Below are positions 52,424 through 61,143 of a stretch of 64,000 bases of DNA, piece by piece (the first letter of the stretch is position 1; each line of letters begins with the position of its first letter). This DNA comes from Flavobacteriales bacterium (lineage in GTDB: Bacteria; Bacteroidota; Bacteroidia; Flavobacteriales_F; PHOS-HE28): the NCBI GenBank assembly GCA_016704485.1, contig JADJAA010000001.1, positions 434,001-498,000 of the forward strand, written 5' to 3'. Under the pieces are notes generated by a model, which worked only from the letters and a program-made list of their open reading frames with translations, had not been told where the DNA came from and did no database searches. A program made the position numbers and the translations under genes.

Positions 52424-53401
52424 TCAATATCCACCACCACCACCCTGCCCAACTTCGATCGGGTGCCAAGTTGTCTTAACTTCCTGAGTATCGAGGATCA
52501 TATATGGGTTCTCGGCATCTGCTTTCATCCAATCCTTCACCTTTGGAACTACGACGCGTTTCATGTTGCTCGTACTTTCGGTATCCAATAACATGCGCTC
52601 TTCCTTAGTAGGTTGATCGCATACAACAGCGTTAACATCCATGTGCGAAACGAGCGGCTTCAACAACTCGCTCCGAAGACCAGTAAGCAGATTCACAACA
52701 CCACCGGGCAGGTCGCTAGTAGCAAGAACTTCAGCGAAGGTCACTGCGGGCAATGGGTGTTCTTCGCTCGCAACTACAATGCAAGTGTTACCGCCTGTGA
52801 TGATCGGAGCAACCGTGCTTACCAAGCCGATAAGGCCACTGGTACTTGGCGCCATTACGCCAACTACACCTGTTGGTTCGTATACACTGAAGTTGAAGTG
52901 GGCGCTGTTCGTCGGGTTCACGCTGCTGAATATCGCTTGGTACTTATCGCACCAACCTGCATAGTAGATCCATCGGTCTATCGCTGTAGTAACCTCGGCT
53001 TCCGCTTGCTTTTTGGTGGCTCCGTGGAGCATGATCTCATGCACGAATTGTACACTGCGCCCCTCCAACATTTCACCGATGCGATAGAGGATCTGCCCGC
53101 GATTGAATGCACTGCGTCCGGCCCAACCACCAACTGCTCCGCGCGCAGCGATCACACTTTCGCGCACATCCTTACGACTACTTCGACACACGTTGGCCAA
53201 CGGTTCTCCATCTTCGCCTTGTGGTTGATAATAACGCCCGCTTTCCGTCCGAGGAAATTTTCCACCGATGTAGATCTTGTAGGTCTTCATCACTGGTAGT
53301 CGATCCGGTGTCGTGGAAATGCCATTGGTAGCATGGCCGTTCCCGGAAGGCTTATCGGTCTTGGCTGAAGTGATAGTAGACTTTGTTGCGGTCTTGGCCA
53401 T
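52424..53401 (-). CDS. Short aldehyde-dehydrogenase-family protein lacking the catalytic domain
   Basis: 325 residues; normal ALDH has about 490. It keeps the N-terminal NAD-binding part (KIYIGGKFPRTESGRYYQP, PTGVVGVMAPSTSGLIGLVSTVAPIITGGNTCIVVASEE and DLPGGVVNLLTGLRSELLKPL) but no catalytic Cys, no ELGG motif and no closing FGGYKESG. An N-terminal tail of about 35 residues rich in Ala, Lys, Thr and Ser precedes it, and GGGGGY ends it. In many bacteria such a short ALDH pairs with an adjacent full ALDH; here the full one is at 61144-62601. Confidence 0.85.
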   Translation of the reverse strand: MAKTATKSTITSAKTDKPSGNGHATNGISTTPDRLPVMKTYKIYIGGKFPRTESGRYYQPQGEDGEPLANVCRSSRKDVRESVIAARGAVGGWAGRSAFNRGQILYRIGEMLEGRSVQFVHEIMLHGATKKQAEAEVTTAIDRWIYYAGWCDKYQAIFSSVNPTNSAHFNFSVYEPTGVVGVMAPSTSGLIGLVSTVAPIITGGNTCIVVASEEHPLPAVTFAEVLATSDLPGGVVNLLTGLRSELLKPLVSHMDVNAVVCDQPTKEERMLLDTESTSNMKRVVVPKVKDWMKADAENPYMILDTQEVKTTWHPIEVGQGGGGGY

Positions 53402-53697
53402 GGAAATTCAATTTCGTAGGCGAAGTTACGACAGTGTGTTGAAGTGTATTACTGTGGCACATTCGCCATAGTTGAGTATAGAATGGCAGGCCGTTCATCG
53501 CGATCATTTGCTGAATGCCAGAACTTCGTAATGACCGTGGACTTCAGTATTGGCTGTATGTTCGCATGGTGAGCGGCTTTCTTCAGCAGCCGACCAATGC
53601 TTAATAGACCGAACAGTATCTCCTTGCCATGCTCACTGACCCGCAGTTGGGCACGGATAACAACAAGCAGGACTTCACCGATCAACCTTGATCGTGC

Positions 53698-55668
53698 ATG
53701 AGGCAACGTGGACGGATCCTCCTGATCTTAGTGATATTGAATTTCGTTACCAGCGCTGCTTCTGCCCAGGAAGATTCGCTTTGGCGAGTATGGAATACCC
53801 TCGAACTTCCGGATAGCGCCCGGCTCAAAGCACTGCAGGTCCTTGCTTGGCGGGCCGTCTTCCTGCAACCGGACAGCGGTATGGTGCTTGCGCAAAAACA
53901 ATTGGACCTAGCGGATGGTATCGGAGATGACCGAGCACGTTACGAGGCGCACACCACCTTGGCTGTTGGCAGCAGCATGAAGAGCGACTACCCAGTTGCC
54001 TTGAAGCACCTGCAGCAATGCCTTGCCATTGCCCATGAATTGGGCGACCTGAAGCGCGAAGCGAACGCATACAGCAACCTCAGTAACGTGTATCGAAACC
54101 TAGGAGATCTGCCTAAAGCCCTTACACAATTACAGAAGAGCTTAAGTATCGATACGCAACTCGGCAATGACGAAGGGCTGGCAGGTACCTATAACAATAT
54201 CGGCAACGTTCACACCGAGCTCCACGATCTGGACGAGGCCTTGGAGAACTACGAACGCAGCGCCGCCTTGTATGCCAAAGAGAACAATGCGAAGGGCCGC
54301 GCACAAGCACTGATGAACTTGGGCGCCACGCATTTGGATCGGGGTGACCGCACTTTGGCGCTGGAGGAATTCAGCCAAAGCCTTGCTCTTTACCGCGGCA
54401 TGGGACGCACGCTGGAAACCGGCATGGCCTTCAACAACATGGGCCGCGCATATGGCGAGCTTGGACGGGCTCCAGAGGCCTATGCCGCTCTCGATTCCGC
54501 ATTTACTTTGTTCACCGATATCAACAGCAGTCGGCAGCTTGCACGCAACCTCTATTACCGAGGTACCTTACTTCTCCGACAAGGCAATGCCAAAGCAGCT
54601 CGAATCGCTTGCGAACAGGGCTTACGCATCGCACGGGAGCTGGATCTTGACCTGCAGCGCAAGGAGTGCAGCGAATGCCTGATGCATGCCTACGAGCAAC
54701 TCGGAGATCTGGCGAGCGCTTTCCGCGCACAGAAGCAGTTCATGGCCGTGAGCGATTCACTTGATCAACGCAATAACGCCAAGGAAGTGCTACGCTTGGA
54801 CCTTCTCAGGCAATTCCAACAGCAGCAGATGGCGGACAGCTTGGTGGCAGAACGGGCGCGTTTCGCTGTGGAACTTTCACACAACAAGGAATTGGGCCGT
54901 GAGGAACGACGACGCAACTTGCTTCTCTTGGGCGCGGCCATCTTAATACTACTAGCAGGCGCGCTATGGAATCGACTGCGTTACACGCGCCGTTCGCGTA
55001 GTGCCATCACGCGTGAAAAAGAGCGCAGCGATGAACTTCTGCACAATATTCTACCCCAGGAGGTGGCTGCAGAATTGAAGGCAACGGGTCGCGCCGAAGC
55101 ACGTCATCTGGATGAGGTCACCGTGCTGTTCACCGATCTCAAAGGTTTTACCGAGATCAGCGAGCAGCTCTCTCCAGCTGATCTTGTTGCAGAGCTGGAT
55201 ACATGCTTCAGAGCCTTCGATACCATCGTCGCGGAACATCAGGTGGAGAAGATCAAAACCATCGGCGATGCGTACATGGCCGCGGGCGGTGTGCCCGAAG
55301 CCCGGAAGGACTCGGCGGCGGATACTGTGCATGCAGCGCTAGCAATGCAACGCTTCATGGAAGAGCGTTATCGTGAACGCACCGCCTTGGGCCTGCCCGC
55401 CTTCCGGATGCGCGTGGGATGCCACAGCGGCCCGGTGGTGGCTGGCATCGTTGGTAGCCGAAAGTTCCAATACGACATCTGGGGCGACACCGTGAACACG
55501 GCCAGCCGCATGGAAAGTAGCGGCGAAGTAGGAAAAGTGAACATCAGTGGGGCAACGTTGACCCTCTTACGAGAACGATCCACCGACCCGTTCCATTACA
55601 CCGCTCGCGGCCGGGTGGAAGCGAAGGGTAAAGGCACCTTGGAAATGTTCTTCGTATCCGAAGGCTGA
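53698..55668 (+). CDS. Membrane-bound class III adenylate cyclase with TPR repeats
   Basis: 656 residues. Signal peptide ends TSAASAQ. About seven TPR repeats (residues 75-340) such as AYSNLSNVYRNLGDLPKALTQLQKSLSID and TYNNIGNVHTELHDLDEALENYERS. A short coiled coil, one helix (NLLLLGAAILILLAGALWNRL, near 405), then the cyclase homology domain: VTVLFTDLKGFTEISEQ (metal Asp), VEKIKTIGDAYMAAGG (Lys and second Asp), YDIWGDTVNTASRMES (transition-state Asn/Arg). All catalytic residues are present, so active cAMP or cGMP synthesis is likely. The periplasmic TPR part would sense a protein or peptide. Confidence 0.92.
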   Translation: MRQRGRILLILVILNFVTSAASAQEDSLWRVWNTLELPDSARLKALQVLAWRAVFLQPDSGMVLAQKQLDLADGIGDDRARYEAHTTLAVGSSMKSDYPVALKHLQQCLAIAHELGDLKREANAYSNLSNVYRNLGDLPKALTQLQKSLSIDTQLGNDEGLAGTYNNIGNVHTELHDLDEALENYERSAALYAKENNAKGRAQALMNLGATHLDRGDRTLALEEFSQSLALYRGMGRTLETGMAFNNMGRAYGELGRAPEAYAALDSAFTLFTDINSSRQLARNLYYRGTLLLRQGNAKAARIACEQGLRIARELDLDLQRKECSECLMHAYEQLGDLASAFRAQKQFMAVSDSLDQRNNAKEVLRLDLLRQFQQQQMADSLVAERARFAVELSHNKELGREERRRNLLLLGAAILILLAGALWNRLRYTRRSRSAITREKERSDELLHNILPQEVAAELKATGRAEARHLDEVTVLFTDLKGFTEISEQLSPADLVAELDTCFRAFDTIVAEHQVEKIKTIGDAYMAAGGVPEARKDSAADTVHAALAMQRFMEERYRERTALGLPAFRMRVGCHSGPVVAGIVGSRKFQYDIWGDTVNTASRMESSGEVGKVNISGATLTLLRERSTDPFHYTARGRVEAKGKGTLEMFFVSEG

Positions 55669-55674
55669 AGCAGC

Positions 55675-56643
55675 CTAATTCACGAGCAGTTGTTCTACGA
55701 CCACACCATTTTGCGAGCGGAGTAGGACGGTGTAGAACCCCGGTACCAATTCATGTAGGTCCAAGGAGGTCTGATGTGCAGAACCGGCCAATCCCATCTC
55801 CAGTACTGTGCGCCCGGCAGCATCAACCACGTGCAACTGATCGGGAGAAAGCGGCGCAGACCAGCGCACTTCAACCTGATCATGTGCGGGAACCGGAAAC
55901 AATTGCAATGAGAGTTGCGACTGCACTTCCGACACACCGAGCACCGTACCCGAATGCAAGCCTTCGTAGGCCTCGTGCGTGAATGTGGAACCTTCTATCT
56001 GGATCACTTCGCTCCCATTGCAGCGTACGATCAAATGGCCACCGGTGATGCCATCGCCACCGGCATCCGTCAATTCCAAGCCGAAGCACACATTGGCAGG
56101 TAAGCTCAGCCATTGTGTTTCTGTACTCGATGCGTTTGCATACGGCCCACCTTGCGCTAACACCTGTCCGAGTTCATCGCGGATCGCCCACGCGGTTTCG
56201 CCGGGCTGTGCATCGGTCAGCACCTCCACCTCCACCGTCTGTAGTTCACATGAGGTGGGAGTCATTCCAACAGTGAAGCTGGAAACATTGCCGGTGCTGT
56301 CCTCGTCCGGCACACCGTTCACCGAGATAATATGGAACTCGAGCATATCCCCATCAGTGGCGGCCAAGATGGGCATGGCGGGTTGGCGCTCCTCGTTGGT
56401 CAAAGCAGGCACATCCAGTAGCCAGTTAAAAGAGTTCACGACAAGGCCGTTCTTCCACGTCTCTACCACGCAGGTTCCCATGCTTTGCGAACCTACGTTC
56501 TTGATGCGCAGAACGGGCGTCACGGAATCACCACAAGCAAAGCGCAAACCTCGATAAGCTATGATAGTGGCATCATGATCCTGCTGTGCACTCATGTCAG
56601 GAACCGCTAGTAGGAACAGGAAAAGGAGTAGTAAGTGCTTCAT
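55675..56643 (-). CDS. Secreted T9SS type A cargo protein
   Basis: 322 residues from ATG 56643, signal peptide ending PDMSAQ. The body has a CARDB-like region (IIAYRGLRFACGDSVTPVLRIKNVGSQSMGTC) and a second beta domain (ELTDAGGDGITGGHLIVRCNG). The C-terminus is a type A sorting domain: SLQLFPVPAHDQVEVRW, LHVVDAAGRTVLEMGL, LVPGFYTVLLRSQNGVVVEQLLV. Predicted to be exported by T9SS and attached or released. Its stop is 6 bp from the stop of the convergent cyclase gene. Confidence 0.85.
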   Translation of the reverse strand: MKHLLLLFLFLLAVPDMSAQQDHDATIIAYRGLRFACGDSVTPVLRIKNVGSQSMGTCVVETWKNGLVVNSFNWLLDVPALTNEERQPAMPILAATDGDMLEFHIISVNGVPDEDSTGNVSSFTVGMTPTSCELQTVEVEVLTDAQPGETAWAIRDELGQVLAQGGPYANASSTETQWLSLPANVCFGLELTDAGGDGITGGHLIVRCNGSEVIQIEGSTFTHEAYEGLHSGTVLGVSEVQSQLSLQLFPVPAHDQVEVRWSAPLSPDQLHVVDAAGRTVLEMGLAGSAHQTSLDLHELVPGFYTVLLRSQNGVVVEQLLVN

Positions 56644-56880
56644 GGCATGGTCTGCTGGATCACAAACATATTGTGCCAAGGGGTCCTGTAGCAATAGAAC
56701 ATTGGTTGACAGCGCACAGACCTACTTCCTGCGAGCCTGATAGGTCCTTGATCGCAGCGCAGGTCTGGATCTCAGGCCGCGTTTTACAGAACAGTGATCC
56801 ACACAGCACGGAGAGCAGTGAACTGATCCGGTATGAAGTTTTAATTCCAGAAAATGAGTTCATTCGTTACGATACGTGCG

Positions 56881-57978
56881 TTAACGCATGACCGCAACCC
56901 TGACCGGTCCGGCACTGGTGTTCGTGTTCACGATGTAAATGCCAGCGACAAGCGACGCCGTACTCACGGTATTGGCTCCTACTTGCACGTGTTCCTCAAT
57001 TACTACTTGCCCACGCGCATCGAAGATCCGCATGATACCGGACTGTTCTACCCTTAGCGTGATGAGATCGTTCCACGGATCAAAGGCTACGACCATGCTC
57101 TCACCAGGATTTGTGGATGCCACGTCGGTGATCACATCAAGACCGAGCATCCAAAACCGAGCGTCACTGAATGAATTTTGTTCGTTGGTAAAATACGCTG
57201 TACCGGGGCCGCTCCAGGTAATTCCTTCCACCTGCCCGAACAAGAGCTGCACTTGGCGACGATCGGCACCGCCATTGAAGAACTCATGACCGGGATATCC
57301 ATAGAGCTGCCAAATGAATGGGGACAGAATTGAGGTGTAACCGCAGAGTAAAACGCCCCCGCTCGCATCGATGCTTGCACCGGTCACCATGCCTTGCGTG
57401 TCCAGCTCGTCACGACGTTGTGCGGAATGCACGCCCGGCTCGGCCGACATGCTGTACAAGTAACACTCGTTGTTCTCCCAATTCTTGGTGAAGAGAAAAA
57501 GGCTGTCGTCCATGGCGAGCAACGCCTCGCAATCCCAGTTGGTCGCATTGCTCGCTGGCGTGAAATCGATCTGGTCCGCATACGAGAACGCAATGGTATC
57601 CACTACCACCTCGGTGGTAGCTGGATCGGAAAGTTCGGCGATCGGGAAGCGGTATATGCGCAAGTTCGTCCGAGATCCAGAATTGTTCCCGAAGTCGCCA
57701 ACGTACACCCAGTTCTCATCGGTCGTGATCTCTTCCCAATCGATGTTGTTCGCGTTGGAGACCGTTACTGTTCGTAGCACATCCCCCGTGGTAATGTCCA
57801 CCTCGTACAGCTCGGACGGATTTCCGCTATCCAGCTGGGTCCAAACATGTCCGTTGATCACCAACATACCGCTCGTTTCGTTAAGCGCTATGTTGAGCGG
57901 TGTCAACAATGTGGGTATCAAAGTTTGAGCACTTGCGGAGGACAGACCGAAGATCAGCAACAAGGAAGGTAAACGCAT
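56881..57978 (-). CDS. Secreted T9SS type A cargo with beta-propeller-like domain
   Basis: 365 residues from ATG 57978, signal peptide ending SASAQ. The domain (LNETSGMLVINGHVWTQLDSGNPSELYEVDITTGDVLRTV, NIDWEEITTDENWVYVGDFGNNSG and NWDCEALLAMDDSLFLFTKNW) resembles SdiA-regulated-like/NHL-type propellers that act on surface sugars or phytase-like substrates. The end has a type A tail (DLITLRVEQSGIMRIFDARGQVVIEEHVQVG, LVAGIYIVNTNTSAGPVRVAVMR). Neighbour of another T9SS cargo on the same strand. Confidence 0.83.
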   Translation of the reverse strand: MRLPSLLLIFGLSSASAQTLIPTLLTPLNIALNETSGMLVINGHVWTQLDSGNPSELYEVDITTGDVLRTVTVSNANNIDWEEITTDENWVYVGDFGNNSGSRTNLRIYRFPIAELSDPATTEVVVDTIAFSYADQIDFTPASNATNWDCEALLAMDDSLFLFTKNWENNECYLYSMSAEPGVHSAQRRDELDTQGMVTGASIDASGGVLLCGYTSILSPFIWQLYGYPGHEFFNGGADRRQVQLLFGQVEGITWSGPGTAYFTNEQNSFSDARFWMLGLDVITDVASTNPGESMVVAFDPWNDLITLRVEQSGIMRIFDARGQVVIEEHVQVGANTVSTASLVAGIYIVNTNTSAGPVRVAVMR

Positions 57979-58087
57979 ATCAACTAAAATTCCCACGAAT
58001 ATCTGAATTCTCGGTGGAATGAAGGTACTCCAGTACAAGAACCTTCAGCTTGAACTGTAGCATATGGACGAACCTCATAACTCCATT

Positions 58088-58414
58088 CTACTTCCTCAAG
58101 ATCGATTCCATTTTCTTACCCCTGGCCAGCTCATCCACCAGCTTGTCGAGGTAACGTATTTGCTGCATCAGCGAATCCTCGATTTCTTCAACACGGTAGC
58201 CGCAGATCACACCAGTGATCTTGGACACATTCGAATTCATTCGTGGTGCTTCCGAAAAGAAAGTCTCGAAGTCGACCTTATTGTCGAGTACGTGTTGCAG
58301 ACCCTTCTCCGTGTAGCCGGTAAGCCAGTGGATGACGGTATGCAATTCCTCTTTCGTGTGCCCTTTCTTCTCCACCTTGGTGACGTAGTGCGGGTAGACG
58401 CTGGCGAAGGTCAT
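58088..58414 (-). CDS. DUF2200 protein
   Basis: 108 residues. Typical motif set: FASVYPHYVTKVEKKGHTKEELHTVIHWLTGY, VDFETFFSEAPRMNSNVSKITGVICGYRVEEIEDSLMQQIRYLDKLVDELARGKKMESILR. The role of DUF2200 is unknown. It lies in a run of small single genes between the two ALDH genes. Confidence 0.9.
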   Translation of the reverse strand: MTFASVYPHYVTKVEKKGHTKEELHTVIHWLTGYTEKGLQHVLDNKVDFETFFSEAPRMNSNVSKITGVICGYRVEEIEDSLMQQIRYLDKLVDELARGKKMESILRK

Positions 58415-58510
58415 TCGGAAGACTCAGGTGTTATCTGTTGCTTTCTTCATTGATGATCAAAGTTGACCAAGATAAACCCATGCGTATTGAAACTTAATAG
58501 TACGAGAGAA

Positions 58511-58577
58511 TTCCCATCCGGCATCGAATTATATAGCTAATAGGGCGTTGGGTTTTTGAAGGCAGGCAAGTTCGGGG
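58511..58577 (-). repeat. Direct repeat unit downstream of the DUF1428 gene
   Basis: Begins TTCCCATCCG, contains CGTTGGG and ends near GGCAAGTTCGGGGA. Its relative at 59155-59219 shares the same order of blocks in the same orientation. Together they bracket the DUF1428 gene. Confidence 0.55.
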
Positions 58578-58653
58578 ATGCGATCGGCTGAACAGCTCCG
58601 GTCAAGATCCGTGATCTAGTGTTCGCGCTTCCATGGGAGCATCAAAACTCACC

Positions 58654-59010
58654 TCAGCCTTCAACGATGGTCTTGAAACCGCCATAAGCCATGTTCTTCA
58701 GATCAAAGGGCATGTCCTTGGGCATTTTCACCTTCATCATTTCGGCCAACACTTTCTTGTTCACCGCATTGCGATGGGCTTTTGACTTGAAAATGATGAA
58801 CGAGAAGAGCATCGTCTCTGTGCTCTTCAGCTTCGCGAGCTTCTTGAAATCGCCGCATCCCGGCATCGCTTTCAGATCATCGCCTACGCACTCAAAGTAC
58901 TGTAGTGCGCCATGCTTCATCCAGGCCTTCCTGCCCATGAGGGCCATCTTCTTGTACGCGGCCACCTTGCTCTTTGCAACAGGGATCACGAATCCATCTA
59001 CGTATGACAT
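58654..59010 (-). CDS. DUF1428 protein
   Basis: 118 residues from ATG 59010 (MSYVDGFVIPVAKSKVAAYKKMA). Motifs KHGALQYFECVGDD, TMLFSFIIFKSKAHRNAVNKKVLAEM and DMPFDLKNMAYGGFKTIVEG identify DUF1428, a dimeric alpha/beta-barrel family close to antibiotic-monooxygenase folds; reaction unknown. The longer frame from 59175 runs through the upstream repeat and is not used. The gene is bracketed by related repeats. Confidence 0.9.
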   Translation of the reverse strand: MSYVDGFVIPVAKSKVAAYKKMALMGRKAWMKHGALQYFECVGDDLKAMPGCGDFKKLAKLKSTETMLFSFIIFKSKAHRNAVNKKVLAEMMKVKMPKDMPFDLKNMAYGGFKTIVEG

Positions 59011-59136
59011 GTTGTAGCTCTTTTGTTCACACAAGTATAGCGAAGACTCCTTAAAACGTTCGCCATCGATGCAAAGAACTTGGTGATGCGTCAGGACGCA
59101 TTGTGCGCAACGAACGCATAACGCAATGGTGCAACT

Positions 59137-59219
59137 ACCCAACGCCCGGCGGACTTCCCATCCGATCAGCTTCAATACCTACAAGGTCGTTGGGCTTTGA
59201 AGGCGGGATAGTTCGAGGA
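59137..59219 (-). repeat. attC-like repeat upstream of the DUF1428 gene
   Basis: ACCCAAC (59137-59143) and GTTGGGC (59189-59195) are inverted core-site-like boxes (RYYYAAC and GTTRRRY) 59 bp end to end, a length usual for integron attC sites. The stretch from 59155 to 59219 is related to 58511-58577. The inner arms pair poorly by eye, so this is a suggestion only. Confidence 0.35.
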
Positions 59220-59263
59220 CCGTATTGCTAGTGAATGCCAGAAGTGTGCGGAAGATCCTTGTG

Positions 59264-59962
59264 CTATCCATTAATGTCTTTCTTGCTCACTGCTGCGGAG
59301 CGCCTTCTGACTCTTCGCACACGCATTCCTTCCACCATCTCCTCCTTGCGCGCCTCAATTTTCCGCTCCATGACGCGACGGAACTGTTCAGCTGCAATGC
59401 TTGACAATGCTTCCATGTTGTCATTACGACTTGGGTCAACTACGCTCTGGAAGACCCTGAATTCTCCATTCTGCTTGAAGTGCACTGTGTAGTGCGTAAG
59501 AAAATCGTCAGCCGAAAGCACTACGACCATCGTTCTGGCCTTCAACTCTTCCATCGTGTTAGCGCTTCCACCTCCTTCAGTGTTCATTCGTTTAAGTAGA
59601 GTAAGTATTCGTTCAATTCCTTCGGGCGACTCCACGAAGTAGACGTACTCAATCCCAGCTTTCAGATTCCCAAAAACGCGGCTGCGAAGCGCGACATGCA
59701 TAGGACCAGGTAGTGTTTCGAGCGGATGTGGTGCATAGACCCACACTTGAGAAAGGTCTGGACCCTGAAGACCCGTTAGCTGATTGGTGGTAATTCGCTG
59801 TGAATTATCAACCAATGCTGAAGGCGGGTATGACTGGACGTCTGTCCGCGTTTGCTCCGTCAGGCGCCGGGACCTTCGCGCCTCTCGGTATTGCCCTACT
59901 CCAAGTACTATTGTAAGGACCGTGAGGACTAGCCCAATCACCGAAAGCATTACCGGGTCCAT
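59264..59962 (-). CDS. Membrane-anchored protein of unknown function
   Basis: 232 residues. One N-terminal helix (MLSVIGLVLTVLTIVLGVGQY) then a basic stretch, so the rest is cytoplasmic. The soluble part has an alternating strand/helix pattern: DLSQVWVYAPHPLE, VFGNLKAGIEYVYFVESPEGIERILTLLKRMN, ARTMVVVLSADDFLTHYTVHFKQNGEFRVFQSV, and an Arg/Lys-rich end (RVRRVRRRSAAVSKKD). I know no name for it, but helix-anchored domains with a VWVxxP opening and a YVYFVESP-like strand occur in uncharacterised stress or conflict proteins. 86 bp from the next gene on the same strand. Confidence 0.6.
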   Translation of the reverse strand: MDPVMLSVIGLVLTVLTIVLGVGQYREARRSRRLTEQTRTDVQSYPPSALVDNSQRITTNQLTGLQGPDLSQVWVYAPHPLETLPGPMHVALRSRVFGNLKAGIEYVYFVESPEGIERILTLLKRMNTEGGGSANTMEELKARTMVVVLSADDFLTHYTVHFKQNGEFRVFQSVVDPSRNDNMEALSSIAAEQFRRVMERKIEARKEEMVEGMRVRRVRRRSAAVSKKDING

Positions 59963-60048
59963 GCAAGCAATCTAATTTGGAATTTTATCGTGACCAAACC
60001 TAAAATCAGAAGGCACGAATCGCAGATTCGCACCAGCGTGTGTGCTAG

Positions 60049-60978
60049 TTAGTTAGTATGGCCTTGCTTATATCTATGCCACATATGCCGAGAGGTTAGC
60101 TGGGCCGAATTGGTATTCTTGTCATACATCATCACTACAAAGGATTTCCCACCCTTTGGAACATCTATGTTTTGTCGAACAACTGAATTTTTGACGATTT
60201 CAGGAACGAGTGCATCGAGCAAGAGATCAAGCTTTGCGATGGACGTTCTGATCAACCAAGAGGACATGTAGGCCAGCGTGCATTGCTTGCAGTTCTCATC
60301 GCCTTCATAAATGCTCTTGAAGTGGTTGAACGAAACCTGCGATGGCTTTATCGTAACCCTAAAGTGCAGGGGGGAGAGAGCTACTAGAGCCTCAAAACGA
60401 TGTTTGTCCCGTTCATGGTGAGATAATCGCGAGCGATAATCATAGAGCCTCCCAACAAAGCTCTTGTCAACTTGATCAACGACGTCCTTGATTGCAAGCT
60501 GAGCAATCTCATTTCCCTCTCCTCTCGCTGATCGTGCGAGTTTCATCCAGTATAGTGTCTTGCTCTTGTTGCGTTGACAGATGTAGCAAATCACATGAGC
60601 CATATAGTCGAAGGCAGATGCCAACTGGAACACCAAATTGTCAAAGTGCCCAGAGACATCCCGTTCAATTCTATCGAAGAACGGATTGCCCATCACGAAT
60701 TTGTCAAATTCCCTTGCATTGCCCTTGCTCGATTCTAGAAGCCATCGTTCACCTTCTCCAATCTCCCTCAAGAGTGCCCGATATGAGATACGGGCTGATG
60801 ACAGCCTATAGTAGATATTCTCCTTGTGCCGAAATATGTTGTCATGGGATTGCTTGTCGTTGGAGTGTTCGTCATACATCACGCAGACTGCGCGAATACC
60901 AAACTCCAAGCGTTCTATGAGGTCATGAATGGCACGAAAGTCTTCATTGCGATTCTCTACGTCAATGGTCTGTCCCAT
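60049..60978 (-). CDS. HEPN-like protein of unknown function
   Basis: 309 residues, mostly helical. FDNLVFQLASAFDYMAHVICYICQRN and LYDYRSRLSHHERDKH are placed as in Cthe_2314-type HEPN proteins; RSRLSH matches the Rx4H motif of HEPN ribonucleases (about residue 185). No signal peptide or membrane helix. HEPN proteins act as RNases or nucleic-acid accessory proteins in toxin and defence systems. The downstream membrane-anchored gene could be its partner, but no system is identified. Assignment rests on pattern only. Confidence 0.55.
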   Translation of the reverse strand: MGQTIDVENRNEDFRAIHDLIERLEFGIRAVCVMYDEHSNDKQSHDNIFRHKENIYYRLSSARISYRALLREIGEGERWLLESSKGNAREFDKFVMGNPFFDRIERDVSGHFDNLVFQLASAFDYMAHVICYICQRNKSKTLYWMKLARSARGEGNEIAQLAIKDVVDQVDKSFVGRLYDYRSRLSHHERDKHRFEALVALSPLHFRVTIKPSQVSFNHFKSIYEGDENCKQCTLAYMSSWLIRTSIAKLDLLLDALVPEIVKNSVVRQNIDVPKGGKSFVVMMYDKNTNSAQLTSRHMWHRYKQGHTN

Positions 60979-61143
60979 TGCCTAGGTGCAAGGTGGCGAG
61001 CTGGTGCAGAGCGTATTCCGCGTGAGCGATTGAAGCAGAAAGGAGGAACGACGTGTGCGTGCTTGCAGTGGAAAGCGCGACCCGGCTGCATTTGACCCGG
61101 GGCACGCCCAAATCTTCAATATGTCACTCGCGCCAAACATGCC

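Noticed and set aside
53449..53706. Minus-strand frame of 85 codons upstream of the cyclase
   Set aside because: Overlaps the cyclase start, no family features or start context; probably spurious.
58088..61143. A full integron cassette array
   Set aside because: Only one attC-like pair was found, its inner arms pair poorly, gaps between the other genes lack such sites, and no integrase is in the window.
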